This document shows, piece after piece, positions 51,201-59,500 of a stretch of 64,000 nt of DNA (positions are counted from its first letter, which is position 1; every line of letters starts with the position of its first letter). Location of the stretch: assembly GCA_040879025.1 (NCBI GenBank), contig JBBDLF010000028.1, positions 1-64,000 on the forward strand. Direction: 5' to 3'. The position numbers and the translations under genes are program-made. Source of the stretch: JBBDLF01 sp040879025. GTDB lineage: Bacteria; Pseudomonadota; Gammaproteobacteria; Pseudomonadales; Pseudohongiellaceae. The notes below the pieces were generated by a model, which did not search any database, was not told the origin of the DNA, and worked only from the letters and a program-made list of their open reading frames with translations.

Positions 51201-54125
51201 GCCGTCAATAATCAGGGGCCCGTCCAGATCTGGATCAGGATAGATGGTGAAACCGGCCCTGGTCAGCGTATCGGCCTCAGCGACCCCCACCAACGGAGAC
51301 TGTTCAAACAGCAGCCCGCCATACAGCCGGTTGTTGTCGCCGCCGTTTTCCGCGAAGTCGAAGCCTGCGACCAGGCCTTCGGCATCGTCGCCAAGGAACG
51401 ATCCGCTGATCGTGCCGCTGAAGGTTGTCTCGCTGGTCTCGCTTCCTGTTAAGGAGCCGTCATTAAAGTGCCAGTGAATCTGGCTGGCGAAATTTTGCAG
51501 CGGGATCCCGTCGAGTTCTCCGGTGATCCATCGGTAATCGGGCGTTGCGCACAGTCCGCTGCCCACGCAAGCCTCGATCTCAAAGTTGTTGATAACGCTG
51601 TTGGCCAGATCGAGATCGAACGAAGCGAAGATTTCGCTCTCGCTCTCGCTCTCGGACAATCTGTAAGCGGTCAGATCGTAACGTCGCGATGCGGTAAGAT
51701 CCGCGATGTCGGCCGGTGTGAAGGTGGCAAACAGGGTCTCGCCCAGCACTTCATTTCCCGACGTATTGTCGAATGAATTATCGTAAAGCAGGGTTCCCGA
51801 TTCTCCGCCGAACCAGTTTCCCCAGTGCAGGTCGAAGTTTTCATTCGGCTGCATAAAGTGACTGAACTCCGCTTGCTGATCGACGAGCCGGAATGATTCA
51901 AAAAAGGCAGTGCCGTCAGCAATCTGTACGTCACTTCCACTGGATGCGTCGGAGGCAGGCCCAAACAGGAACGGGTGGTTTTCCTCTCCCTGACCATCAA
52001 GAATCGCGAAACCCTGATTGGGCAGGGCGTCACGTTCGACAGACGTCATCACATACTGTATCGGATCGCCGTTAAACAGAATCGCGCCGTAAACCGACCG
52101 GCCGGGCAGCAAGGCGGGATTTTCCAGAATGCTGGTCAGTATCTCACCGTGGTCCGATTCACCCATGTCGTAGAGACCGATGTCCACGTTAAGCAGAAAA
52201 CCGGTGCCCTCGTTGCCAAGGAATTGACCATTGGCGAACTGATTGAACGTGAAGGTTCCCTGACCATCGGAAACGCCGGAGTGCCAACTGATGTTCTGAG
52301 AAAAAATGCCATCGCCCAGCACGTTCTGGGACGCGCGGCTCAGCACCTCAACCAGGTTCGCGCCCTCACAACCCTCGGTGATACAGATGGTCAGGTAAGG
52401 GGTCTCGTCAGCGAAACCAGGAAAGCCAAAATAGCCCGTATCAAAATCAAAATACAAATGCGCACTGACGGAATGCACATCGTAGATGGGCTCAGACTCA
52501 AAGCCGGTCGCCACCAACTGCCAATCGAACACGTTGTAACGTTTTTGACCGGTCAGAGCGCCAATGTCGGTCGGCAACGCCGAACTCAGTACCAGCGGGT
52601 TCAGCAGGACAGCGGCAAGCGGGTCGGTGTCGCTGGAATTCAGGTATTTCTGCAACTCCAGATCAGCCTGACCATCGCCGACCCAGACACCCCAGTCGAG
52701 ATCAAAGCCACCCACGTTGCTGTCCAGAGTGCCTTCAACAGGCTCCAGGCCCGCCAGTTCAATCAAACGGGTGAGCGAGCCGTTGGCCAGCGCGAGAGGT
52801 GAGTTTTCCGGCGTGGTGGCGAATACCGGATTGTCTCCGGTGATATCGTTGGTGATTCCACGAAACATCGAACGGTCGCCGGATGAGGCAAAACCCACAC
52901 GGCCGAGTGAATCGACATCCGCTGGTGACAAACCGAATACAAGCGACGGCTCGGGCTCAGGTTCGGGCTCGGGTTCCGGCTCAGGCTCGGGTTCAGGCTC
53001 AGGTTCCGGCTCCGGCTCCGGTTCCGGTTCCGGTTCCGGCTCAGGTTCGGGTTCGGGTTCCGGCTCAGGTTCGGGTTCCGGGTCTTCTTCCGGACGGCAA
53101 ACCGGATTGTTGGAGTTCAGGGTACAGGCAAGGGTGCCGTCACCCCGGGTTTCATTGGGGTTAAGGTTAATCGTTTCATCATCGTCATTCTGGTTGTCGC
53201 GTCGGTTGTTGCCGCCGTCGCTTCCGGTCAGATCGGTCGGTGCGGGAGGAGGGGGTGGGCGGGTGCCTGAATCACCGGTATCCCCGTCATCGTTTCCATC
53301 ATTGCCGTCATTATCGCCGCCATCATTGCCATCGTTACCGCCATTACCGCCATCTCCATCGCCGTCGGCATCACCATCACCATCACCATCCCCATCGGCA
53401 TCACCATCGGCATCACCATCGGCGTCACCATCGCCGTCATCTTCGCCTTCTTCTTCCTCCGGTTCCTGCACATTCAGCACCGGGATGTTACCCAGCACGG
53501 CAGGTTGAGTCACAAGGCCCGTTGGGGCACTCTGCGGTCCGTCTACCTGCGCATAGTCGTAGTCCGCGCCCAGACCAAGAGGCAGCGAGCCGCCGTCGTT
53601 CTCGAGATCGGTGCCGCCCTGGTACACACCCACGTAGAGAACGCCGGCGTCAATGATGCCCTCGTGATCGGTGCCGCGGATACCGATGGTGGCAAAGTTG
53701 GTTTCAACATTATAGGCATCGCGATTCTGATCACCAATATTGCCTGTTATGGTGCGAAAACCCCCTTCAATCAGCCGCAGCGTGGAAACATCGTCTGTCG
53801 CGGCGCCGGTTTCATCATAGCTGTACTCCACTATTTCGAACCGGGTGGATTCCTTCAGTGCGACGATGGCATTGTCCGTCATTCGCACCTGGGCAAACGC
53901 GGAAGGGGCGGTGATTACCGTATCACCGACATAAAGTTGCTCGCCTCGTCTCAGTTCCCTTGCCGAACCGCCGGCATCTTCGGCAGTGACCTGGCCGCTG
54001 ACGGAGATTACCCTGCCCGCGCTGGTTTCCTCGGCCGCAAAGTTAGCCGGTGAATACAGCGACATGCACATCAACAGAAAATAGTAGTTGAGTCGTTTGG
54101 CTGTTGTTCGATAGGTCTTTTTCAT
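48264..54125 (-). CDS. Giant secreted FecR-domain protein with tandem WGxW/beta-barrel-like repeats
   Basis: This is a 1953-residue exported protein with a Sec signal to about residue 31 (ANFAAE) and no clear lipobox. Residues about 38-155 are a FecR-type domain (GRVISVSGQVTAED, RRGEQLYVGDTVITA, VETNFATIGIRGTDHEG). An Asp/Gly-rich stretch (228-285), a Pro run and about 22 Glu-Pro dipeptides (348-392) form a long spacer. The remainder holds six degenerate repeats of about 200-280 residues, each with a W-G-x-W motif (DLDWGVW, DLHWGNW, DLDWGFW, SVEWGIW, GIAWGGW, NVDWGRW), then TPxDIxxLTG and a G-x-F-x-G...A..GGF segment like the beta-barrel of Slam substrates (TbpB-type). It is cotranscribed with the Slam-like gene. 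Function is inferred: a surface-exposed or released client. Confidence 0.75.
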   Translation of the reverse strand: MKKTYRTTAKRLNYYFLLMCMSLYSPANFAAEETSAGRVISVSGQVTAEDAGGSARELRRGEQLYVGDTVITAPSAFAQVRMTDNAIVALKESTRFEIVEYSYDETGAATDDVSTLRLIEGGFRTITGNIGDQNRDAYNVETNFATIGIRGTDHEGIIDAGVLYVGVYQGGTDLENDGGSLPLGLGADYDYAQVDGPQSAPTGLVTQPAVLGNIPVLNVQEPEEEEGEDDGDGDADGDADGDADGDGDGDGDADGDGDGGNGGNDGNDGGDNDGNDGNDDGDTGDSGTRPPPPPAPTDLTGSDGGNNRRDNQNDDDETINLNPNETRGDGTLACTLNSNNPVCRPEEDPEPEPEPEPEPEPEPEPEPEPEPEPEPEPEPEPEPEPEPEPEPEPSLVFGLSPADVDSLGRVGFASSGDRSMFRGITNDITGDNPVFATTPENSPLALANGSLTRLIELAGLEPVEGTLDSNVGGFDLDWGVWVGDGQADLELQKYLNSSDTDPLAAVLLNPLVLSSALPTDIGALTGQKRYNVFDWQLVATGFESEPIYDVHSVSAHLYFDFDTGYFGFPGFADETPYLTICITEGCEGANLVEVLSRASQNVLGDGIFSQNISWHSGVSDGQGTFTFNQFANGQFLGNEGTGFLLNVDIGLYDMGESDHGEILTSILENPALLPGRSVYGAILFNGDPIQYVMTSVERDALPNQGFAILDGQGEENHPFLFGPASDASSGSDVQIADGTAFFESFRLVDQQAEFSHFMQPNENFDLHWGNWFGGESGTLLYDNSFDNTSGNEVLGETLFATFTPADIADLTASRRYDLTAYRLSESESESEIFASFDLDLANSVINNFEIEACVGSGLCATPDYRWITGELDGIPLQNFASQIHWHFNDGSLTGSETSETTFSGTISGSFLGDDAEGLVAGFDFAENGGDNNRLYGGLLFEQSPLVGVAEADTLTRAGFTIYPDPDLDGPLIIDGIIGSSSDGATGDPVIVENIDYWGDNSYPYNVEDDHRIARRLDAAVASLATDVGGYDLDWGFWETGETSNSGLTIDDDQFGVDSLSPLAGAWFASGTPTDISSYDGQYSFSATEHVQVKASGGELSAFSGLLEIDLYSGNFYGNLDICIGGEDCGNASQNWEVLIDYGVIDGPLLSGIPSGTVSFPGTESVDESIGGLFHGFFVGDTLSGLASGFSFRSFEEESDAALSGVALFELDPEPFEYSTDSFNGIGMALIPNWGNDIILGRSTFGLGEGEEGGPEVFSFSGDGELDEDLFNTDPDYIALADGFKTYSNTLPNHSVEWGIWVAGEGELHRRLLDVNNIHTFEENDGYFFSIETFPAELADLTGTTTFSSEAGGESAQFFGRVFHEGTTQSLTDFVGYFDVDFDSLAVSDGHLSLGFQGEGIHQQWLIDFGGLLTRHPDGATTAVVMDHSFIDINDFELYDDGVLVNDVTVEGSLAGIFAQGIETGPGFAGGFNLTLSGEGYSGTRAAGGFLLEEDGLLSGLEFQSLEQIGILATATSDLSDTQLFGGLGQKAGNSGNPILADIPFDPVADAFRKFPNAIFRKGEPTDVVDFDADVLDLGIAWGGWEDGGIQRVIRGPGATTTQLAQDAYWFVAPETPIANLTGTVNYEYVPASGGEDDLFIGTGDSGAITSIGSFGLELDFANGDSEGHLDLTVGAGEGNSWSIEFGREGHLLSTPGVMGFDLDTSTATYNESGLDTVKGELGGMVTGENGEAFVFAFALTGTVSEATPYVSGVLAASKADPPEEVAVDALSLPEPTVDEHNVDWGRWNKPVEENWVVVNHVDDNLATISTENHIAHVDPTPVANLQGSANYGSSLASGFIGSGNAGDVTSVLAGLDVDFNSGAISNGNLFIEVGGGDQNWAVGFDGTVIGGVVDLNAVDGSLSDPTGVISNSVEASLGGVFTGENAEAFVGGFDLVDQINQLNQVDGLYTIER
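52949..53084 (-). repeat. Hexanucleotide-based low-complexity tract encoding (EP)n
   Basis: About 22 consecutive six-base units (GARCCN-type on the minus strand) encode alternating Glu and Pro. Third-position variation (GGC/GGT/GGG, TCC/TCG/TCA on the plus strand) shows the tract is partly diverged, so it has been kept as protein spacer rather than created very recently. Confidence 0.85.
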
Positions 54126-54154
54126 TTGGACGCTCGTTTGCCCGCGGTTGGTTC

Positions 54155-55510
54155 TTAGAATTGGTATCGGAATCCTGCCTGGTACTTGAATCGTGTGTAT
54201 TCAAAAAGAGGGATGTTGCTTTCGTTGTCAGTCCAGGATGTCTCTGCCAACAAATTCAGATTCTGCATTACCCTCCAGGTCCATCCGAGAGTAAGCGATT
54301 TGTTGCTGTCGCTGCGCTGGTCATTGAAAAACACCGGGTGCTCGTCAATGTGGTCTACTTCTTGAACAGATATTCTGAAAAATGGCGTGTGCGCAGGCGT
54401 GAAGCGGTAGAGTGTGCTGTAAGCGAGCCCGGTAAACCGGCGCCCGTTGTGTTCGCCGTTTCCTGAAGCCCGCGGATCTTCATCGGCGTGGTAAAGCGTG
54501 AGGGAGTGAGTCAAGTCCTGGGTGATTTTGGTCAGCCCGGCGGTGAACAGCAGTTGATTGACATCCCGTAAATCGTTTTGCGGATTGCTGCCGGTGTCGT
54601 AGCGTATTTGTGAAAACGAGCCGGACAGGCTCTGATACCAGCCGTTCTGTCCCTGACGCTGCCAGGAAGAGTTCAGTCCAACCGCCTGCTGAAAACTTTC
54701 GCCGTCGAGATTCACCTTCGACAGGGTGACACCGTGCCGGAAGCGGTTGGTTTGCGACCCCCAGTTCCACGAAACCTCACTGCGCAGGCTGTCGAGGTCA
54801 AACTGGTCACTGTCAAAATTGTCCGAGTGATTGAGGTTGACCGAGGCGCCGATAAAGGCGTCCCGGGTGAAAGGTCGGCGATATACCATGCCGAGGGTGG
54901 TGCTGGAAAAATTATCCTCGGTCTGCTGACCGTCGGGGTTCAGTTCGATTTCACCGATCAGGGGCGTGTCGATCAATCCGTTACTGGTGGCGCTGTTCAC
55001 GTTGTCGTCAGAACCGATGTTGCTGGCCAGCGACCAGGTGAAGGTGGCGCGTTGCGCGTCCCGGCGGGTGTCGATCAGTTCGAGAAAGGCCTGGATATTG
55101 TTGCGGACATTGGCGGGCGGATTGGTATCCAGCACCGCCACAAACAGGTTTTCCGCGGCCGTGAGGTTTTCAGTCAGAAAATAGGCACGGGCCAGTTCCA
55201 GCCTGGCGCGCTGCCGCAATACACTGTCCCCGGCGGTGGCGGCCACCCGTTCAAACGCGAATACCGCTTCGTTGGGATTGCCGGATTCAATCGCCGCGGT
55301 ACCCAAGGCAAAGTCGAATGCCGAATCGCCTTCCCATTCAGCCAGATTGTCCAGGCCCAGTGCAAAAGCCTGTTGATACTGCTCGTCGCTGTTGAGTGAT
55401 TGCATTTGCGGGACAGGAGAGTCCGCTGCGGCGGCGAGGACATTGGCCGCTAAAGATTGAAACAGTACAACTGCCAATAGCCCCATCAGTAATCGAAAGC
55501 ACATGTTCAT
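54155..55510 (-). CDS. Slam-like outer-membrane protein (TPR plus beta-barrel)
   Basis: This 451-residue exported protein has a signal peptide ending near LAAAA. Residues about 40-140 form TPR-like helical repeats (FALGTAAIESGNPNEAVFAFERVA, ARLELARAYFLTENLTAAENLF). From about 165 to the end amphipathic strands alternate (TFTWSLASNIGSDDNVN, TTLGMVYRRPF, RFKYQAGFRYQF), ending in Phe. TPR plus a 14-strand barrel is the layout of Slam (DUF560) translocators of type XI secretion. I use ATG 55510; a GTG six codons earlier is possible. The giant repeat protein starts 29 bases after its stop, so translocator and client would be one operon. The Slam assignment is structural inference. Confidence 0.65.
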   Translation of the reverse strand: MNMCFRLLMGLLAVVLFQSLAANVLAAAADSPVPQMQSLNSDEQYQQAFALGLDNLAEWEGDSAFDFALGTAAIESGNPNEAVFAFERVAATAGDSVLRQRARLELARAYFLTENLTAAENLFVAVLDTNPPANVRNNIQAFLELIDTRRDAQRATFTWSLASNIGSDDNVNSATSNGLIDTPLIGEIELNPDGQQTEDNFSSTTLGMVYRRPFTRDAFIGASVNLNHSDNFDSDQFDLDSLRSEVSWNWGSQTNRFRHGVTLSKVNLDGESFQQAVGLNSSWQRQGQNGWYQSLSGSFSQIRYDTGSNPQNDLRDVNQLLFTAGLTKITQDLTHSLTLYHADEDPRASGNGEHNGRRFTGLAYSTLYRFTPAHTPFFRISVQEVDHIDEHPVFFNDQRSDSNKSLTLGWTWRVMQNLNLLAETSWTDNESNIPLFEYTRFKYQAGFRYQF

Positions 55511-55798
55511 TGTTATTGTTTTCCGCACACAGAGAGTAAGCCGGCCAGCCCAAAGCCAGTGGACGCCAACGCATTGTATCAGAATTCAATTGTCAGTCAG
55601 CAAAATTAGTGCTGCAGACTTGCATACACAAACTAATGATTTATTTGAAAAAAACTGTGAGCTGCTTCACTCTTTACCGAGGTGAACACGGAAAACCGTG
55701 ATACAAATCACATCAGCGGCTTCCGAAGGTTCTGCTATGGACTTAAGTCGCGCCCCCGGTTAGGTTTAGGCACACAGACGGGACAGGAGCCACCCACG
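55511..55798. other. Divergent intergenic region
   Basis: There are 288 bases between the Slam-like gene and the next outer-membrane protein gene. Both promoters must lie here. I see no strong palindrome. The upstream open frame from GTG 55682 is continuous with the plus-strand gene, but I judge it not translated because AGGAG precedes the later ATG. Confidence 0.3.
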
Positions 55799-56611
55799 AT
55801 GTTGTCAGTTCGACAGCCCTCTTTGCCGCTTGCGGTTGCACTGGTCGCGCTGTTTGTCCGGGGAGCGCCGGTCGCCGCGCAACAACCGGCCCAGGACCTC
55901 TTGCCTAACACGTTTTCACTGGGTGCGGCCTACAGCACGGGCGACTATGGCGAACCCATCGATACCAGCATTCTGTTCTTTCCGGTCAGTTATGCCTATC
56001 AGGCGGAAAAATGGGGCGTACAGGTTTCCAGCTACCACCTGGAGATGGATGGGCTCGGTAACGTATTGGTTAACGTCGGTGGTGTTACCCGCGCGCAAGG
56101 GCCCGTTCAGGAGGTGTCCGAACGTGGACTCGGTGACACAACGGCGCGTTTTACCTACCGGCTGGACCCGTGGTCGGCAACCGCTCCTTTCATCGACGTG
56201 TCCGTGGAGGTGAAATTACCGACCGCCGAGGAAGCCAAGGGACTGGGAACAGGAGAAACCGACTATGCGGCGCAGGTGGATATCTACAAACCGGCAGGCG
56301 CGACCACCTGGTTCGGCACCCTGGGTTACCGCTTTCGGGGCGAGTCGGAGCTGTTTGCGGGACTGGAGAACGCCACGTTTGCGCAACTCGGCTTTACCCG
56401 GCCGCTGGCGGGTTCGGCGCAGTGGAGTTGGGGGGCGTTCTATGACTTTCGTGAGCCGGCGTCGACCTTCTCCAAGGAAACCCATGAACTGTTTCCCTTT
56501 GTCACATGGAGGCCGAGCGCCCGCTGGTCGCTGATGAGCTATGGGGTGTGGGGGGCAACGGAAGACAGCGCCGATTATCTTCTCGGCACGCAGCTCAGTT
56601 ATAGCTGGTAG
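55799..56611 (+). CDS. Outer-membrane protein, phenol-degradation meta-pathway-like barrel
   Basis: This is a 270-residue exported protein. ATG 55799 has AGGAG 9 bases upstream and opens a signal peptide ending ...APVAAQQ. The mature part has beta-barrel character (FSLGAAYSTGDYG, FPVSYAYQAEKWGVQVSSYH, GLGDTTARFTYRL) and ends in LLGTQLSYSW with the terminal aromatic needed for BAM. It resembles the MetA-pathway/transporter-like family (PF13557 type). The ligand is unknown. Confidence 0.65.
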   Translation: MLSVRQPSLPLAVALVALFVRGAPVAAQQPAQDLLPNTFSLGAAYSTGDYGEPIDTSILFFPVSYAYQAEKWGVQVSSYHLEMDGLGNVLVNVGGVTRAQGPVQEVSERGLGDTTARFTYRLDPWSATAPFIDVSVEVKLPTAEEAKGLGTGETDYAAQVDIYKPAGATTWFGTLGYRFRGESELFAGLENATFAQLGFTRPLAGSAQWSWGAFYDFREPASTFSKETHELFPFVTWRPSARWSLMSYGVWGATEDSADYLLGTQLSYSW

Positions 56612-56621
56612 AGAGGGTTCC

Positions 56622-57344
56622 CTAATACTGCATGGGCCGGACCGGAGGCGGCAGTATCGAAAGCCGCTCAATCGGGCGAATACGCTGGATTGGCGGCAGT
56701 TCCGGTCGCTGAACACGTTCCGGCAGATTGACCCGCTTCAGACGTGCAGGCTGCTGTTCATCGGCGTTAATCCCGGCCACAGCCGGTGCCACCATGGAGG
56801 TATCAATGCTCGCCGTGGCGACGACCGGTGCTATCGACGGCAATTCAAAACCGAGTTCCAGTTCCCGGGTTTTTGCCCGCATGGATGTGTCAGTCTCCAG
56901 CGTGATCTCACGGAGCGGAATCTGCGGTGAGGACTCTTTCAGAACGAGCTGCCGCAGCAGGGCGTCCCGTTCCAGCCTGGCCTGGATGTTTTCGCTGATG
57001 TCGATAGATCCGGAATCGGTGGTGGTTTCCACAGCGACCCTGACGGCGGCTACCGCGCTGTTGGCGGGCAGACGGCCGGGTTCGACGGAGTCGATGTTGC
57101 CGAGGAAAGGCTGCAGTCCGGTGCCGCCGAAACCACTCTCGCCGGTTTCCGGTGCCGGGCCGTAGCGTCCGGTGCCGCCGATGCCGCTGCCGTCGTCATC
57201 GCCATCACCGCGCAGATAGCCGGTGCTGGTGGAATTGATAATGACAAACAACAGCACCATGAACGCTGCCAGCGACAGTTGCAGCCAGTCGGGCTGGGGC
57301 CTGCGTACCGCCTGTTCCATTACTGTGTGCTGTTTTCTTGCCAC
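56622..57344 (-). CDS. Membrane-anchored hypothetical protein next to DUF6502
   Basis: This 240-residue protein starts at GTG 57344, 13 bases after the DUF6502 stop, with AGGACA upstream. One N-terminal membrane segment (LSLAAFMVLLFVIINS, residues about 26-41) is followed by a Gly/Asp-rich linker and a periplasmic part with a helical segment near residues 95-120. The C-terminus is Arg/Pro-rich (RVQRPELPPIQRIRPIERLS). I do not recognise a family. The close spacing suggests an operon with the DUF6502 gene. Confidence 0.6.
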   Translation of the reverse strand: MARKQHTVMEQAVRRPQPDWLQLSLAAFMVLLFVIINSTSTGYLRGDGDDDGSGIGGTGRYGPAPETGESGFGGTGLQPFLGNIDSVEPGRLPANSAVAAVRVAVETTTDSGSIDISENIQARLERDALLRQLVLKESSPQIPLREITLETDTSMRAKTRELELGFELPSIAPVVATASIDTSMVAPAVAGINADEQQPARLKRVNLPERVQRPELPPIQRIRPIERLSILPPPVRPMQY

Positions 57345-57357
57345 GCTCTGTCCTGGG

Positions 57358-58257
57358 TCACTTGATCGGTGGCGATGCGCCGCCTTTTGATTCTCTTCCG
57401 TCCGTTGTCGCTCCGGTGTCCTTCTCGTTGCCGGTGCTGAAATTGAAAACGCCGAAATTGATCCGGCGGTTGGCATTTTCGCTGGACTTGTCCAGCTTCT
57501 GTCGCGCCAGCGCCTGTTTGTTCATTTCGGTCAGCGCTTCCATGCCAAGGGTGTTGGCAAGCTCGGCGAGATGTTGAATTGATTCGCCGGTTAACTTGTC
57601 ATAATAAACGCTTCTATCGAAATAGGAAGGTTTCATACCCAATAAATTGTGGGTGCTCGCGCTGATATGGTCCTGGATGTTCTTGCCGAAAAAAAACACC
57701 TTTTCATCGAAGCCTTTCTCCGGAGTGAACGCACCGGTATTCAATACCACATGATCATCATCATTAATGTGAGCTACGCCCAGTCTCAGCCATTCATCCA
57801 GAATGACCCGGGGCCGGATATCCTGCTTGCATACCGTTTCCACCAGATCATCGAAGTTGCGTGCCCCCGGAGTGGAATCGCGCAATGGCAGAGGTAGAGG
57901 CCGGCCGCGGTTGTCCAGGTAATCGGGCGAACCCAGCCAGTGACCGATAATCCGGGCGCCAAGGGAGATGTTCTGCGGAACGGGTCGTTGCTCCCGGGTT
58001 TCACTTCGCAGCCGTTTAACGTCCTTGCGGTGCACTCCGGTGAGCAGGTTGATGCGGCTGTCGGACTGACGCTTGCCGTTAACCCTGAAGTCGCTTTCGG
58101 CCACATCCACGTAGATCGACTTCAGCATGGTGGCAAGTTGGGGATAGGTGATCTGGTAGGCGAGCAACAACCGCACCAGCGGCCGTAACAGCTTTTCGAT
58201 GGCGGCGACCAGCACACCGGGCGGCGTACCGGGATTGTCAGGGGCCTGTTTTGACAT
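57358..58257 (-). CDS. DUF6502 family protein, probable DNA-binding regulator
   Basis: This is a 299-residue cytoplasmic protein of the DUF6502 family. The N-terminal 90 residues look like a winged helix: LVRLLLAYQITYPQLATML as helices 1-2 and DSRINLLTGVHRKDVKRLR as a recognition helix candidate. The middle contains LDEWLRLGVAHINDDDHVVL; the C-terminal helices end in a Lys/Gly-rich tail. No enzyme motif is visible. Two 17-base palindromes with shared half-sites lie upstream, so autoregulation is plausible. The regulator role is my inference. Confidence 0.7.
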   Translation of the reverse strand: MSKQAPDNPGTPPGVLVAAIEKLLRPLVRLLLAYQITYPQLATMLKSIYVDVAESDFRVNGKRQSDSRINLLTGVHRKDVKRLRSETREQRPVPQNISLGARIIGHWLGSPDYLDNRGRPLPLPLRDSTPGARNFDDLVETVCKQDIRPRVILDEWLRLGVAHINDDDHVVLNTGAFTPEKGFDEKVFFFGKNIQDHISASTHNLLGMKPSYFDRSVYYDKLTGESIQHLAELANTLGMEALTEMNKQALARQKLDKSSENANRRINFGVFNFSTGNEKDTGATTDGRESKGGASPPIK

Positions 58258-58278
58258 GGGCGCAGTATAGCAGATGAG

Positions 58279-58295
58279 GTGGGAATTAATCCCAC
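58279..58295. promoter_or_regulatory. Palindrome 1 of a pair between the DUF6502 and hydrolase genes
   Basis: GTGGGAATTAATCCCAC has arms GTGGGA/TCCCAC around ATTAA. It lies 22 bases upstream of the DUF6502 start. A second palindrome with the same half-site is centred 81 bases away. Confidence 0.6.
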
Positions 58296-58359
58296 AGTTT
58301 TAGCCCGGTTTTTGTGAACCAGGTTAAAGAATGCTTCGGGCGCGGCGATAATAATTGAC

Positions 58360-58376
58360 GTGGGAATAATTCCCAC
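58360..58376. promoter_or_regulatory. Palindrome 2 of a pair between the DUF6502 and hydrolase genes
   Basis: GTGGGAATAATTCCCAC has perfect 8-base arms around a single A. It shares GTGGGAAT with palindrome 1. It is near the promoter of the plus-strand hydrolase gene, so one protein could control both directions. Confidence 0.65.
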
Positions 58377-58466
58377 CTACTATGATTCTCTGACTGTCGG
58401 CATAGGACAAGGAAAGCCTGAACAGCGCGACGGTCAGTGAGTGAAGGAGCCAGAGAGAGACAGTGC

Positions 58467-59471
58467 ATGCAAACGCAAACGCTTGACGGCAGCAGTCCAC
58501 GATTTGACGGCCTTTCAACCGGGGGTTCTCAATTCGCGGGAATGAACCCGGTGTCCCATGAGCCGGACGCGTGGTTCACGCTTTCCGATGGCAACCGGCT
58601 TTGCTACGACGAACTGGGCGACCGATCCGGCTTTCCCATACTGTACTTCCACAACACGGGCAGTTCGCGACTGGAAGGCGCTTTTTTTGACCGCGATGCC
58701 AGAAAGTCGGGGTTTCGCCTGATCGCGGTGGACAGGCCGGGGATCGGCGGCTCTGATTTCAAGGCACACCACGACGCCCGGAATTTCTGTGCTGACCTGA
58801 TCGAACTGATGGACTCTCTGGGTATTGAGCGGGTGGGGCTGATGTCGTTTGCCGCCGGCGGCACCTATGCATTGACCCTGGCCCATTATTATCCCGACCG
58901 TGTACGGTTCAGCGTTAGTCTGGCGGGTATTCCGCTGGTGGCCGATGACAGCCAGCCCTGCTCCTATGCGGTTTCCTGTATGAGACGCGCCTTACCGCCG
59001 CTGATTCGCGTCTTCATTCGATTACGCCATACCTTTTCGGCCACCACGGCCTCCGATTATCTCGAGCGGCTGCGCGATACCCTTTGCTATACCGACCGTA
59101 AAACGCTCGCCGATCCCCGGGTTATCAATCTGCTGGAGGCCGACCTGGCGGAATCGCGGCGCCAGGGATTCCAGGGTGTGGCCCGTGACACCAGCCTGTG
59201 TTTGAAACCGCTCGGTTTCGATATCGCCACTCTGCGGCTGCCGGTGCATATCTGGCAGGGCAGTGCGGATCACCTCTCTTCCCGTTCCAACTGCGAATAT
59301 CTGGCGACGACTATTCCAGACTCCCTTTATTTTCGGGTGCCAAACCGGGGGCATTTCTTTTTTCTGCAGGGGATGGAAGAAGTTTTCGGTCGGCTGCGTC
59401 CGGTGCTGGCGAACCCGGTCCCCCAAAACAGTTCCCGGCGGGCGTCACGACTGGTCAGGGTTGCCGCCTGA
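58467..59471 (+). CDS. Alpha/beta hydrolase-fold protein with Ala at the nucleophile position
   Basis: This is a 334-residue cytoplasmic alpha/beta hydrolase. The oxyanion block ILYFHNTGSSR is near residue 58, VDRPGIGGSD near 88, and the elbow reads SFAAGGTYAL at residues 127-136, where GxSxGG is expected; the nucleophile position is Ala129 (GCC). The acid (GSADHLSS) and His (PNRGHFFF) regions remain. ATG 58467 is chosen over GTG 58437; neither has a strong ribosome site. It may be a non-hydrolytic member, or Ser127 could act in a shifted elbow. It is convergent with the HD-GYP gene. Confidence 0.75.
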   Translation: MQTQTLDGSSPRFDGLSTGGSQFAGMNPVSHEPDAWFTLSDGNRLCYDELGDRSGFPILYFHNTGSSRLEGAFFDRDARKSGFRLIAVDRPGIGGSDFKAHHDARNFCADLIELMDSLGIERVGLMSFAAGGTYALTLAHYYPDRVRFSVSLAGIPLVADDSQPCSYAVSCMRRALPPLIRVFIRLRHTFSATTASDYLERLRDTLCYTDRKTLADPRVINLLEADLAESRRQGFQGVARDTSLCLKPLGFDIATLRLPVHIWQGSADHLSSRSNCEYLATTIPDSLYFRVPNRGHFFFLQGMEEVFGRLRPVLANPVPQNSSRRASRLVRVAA

Positions 59472-59500
59472 ACGGCAAGGCAGGTTGGGCGGAGTGGCTG

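Noticed and set aside
52717..53508. Plus-strand open frame rich in Ser-Gly across the giant gene
   Set aside because: It is the antisense of the Glu-Pro tract; repetitive GC-rich codons keep several frames open.
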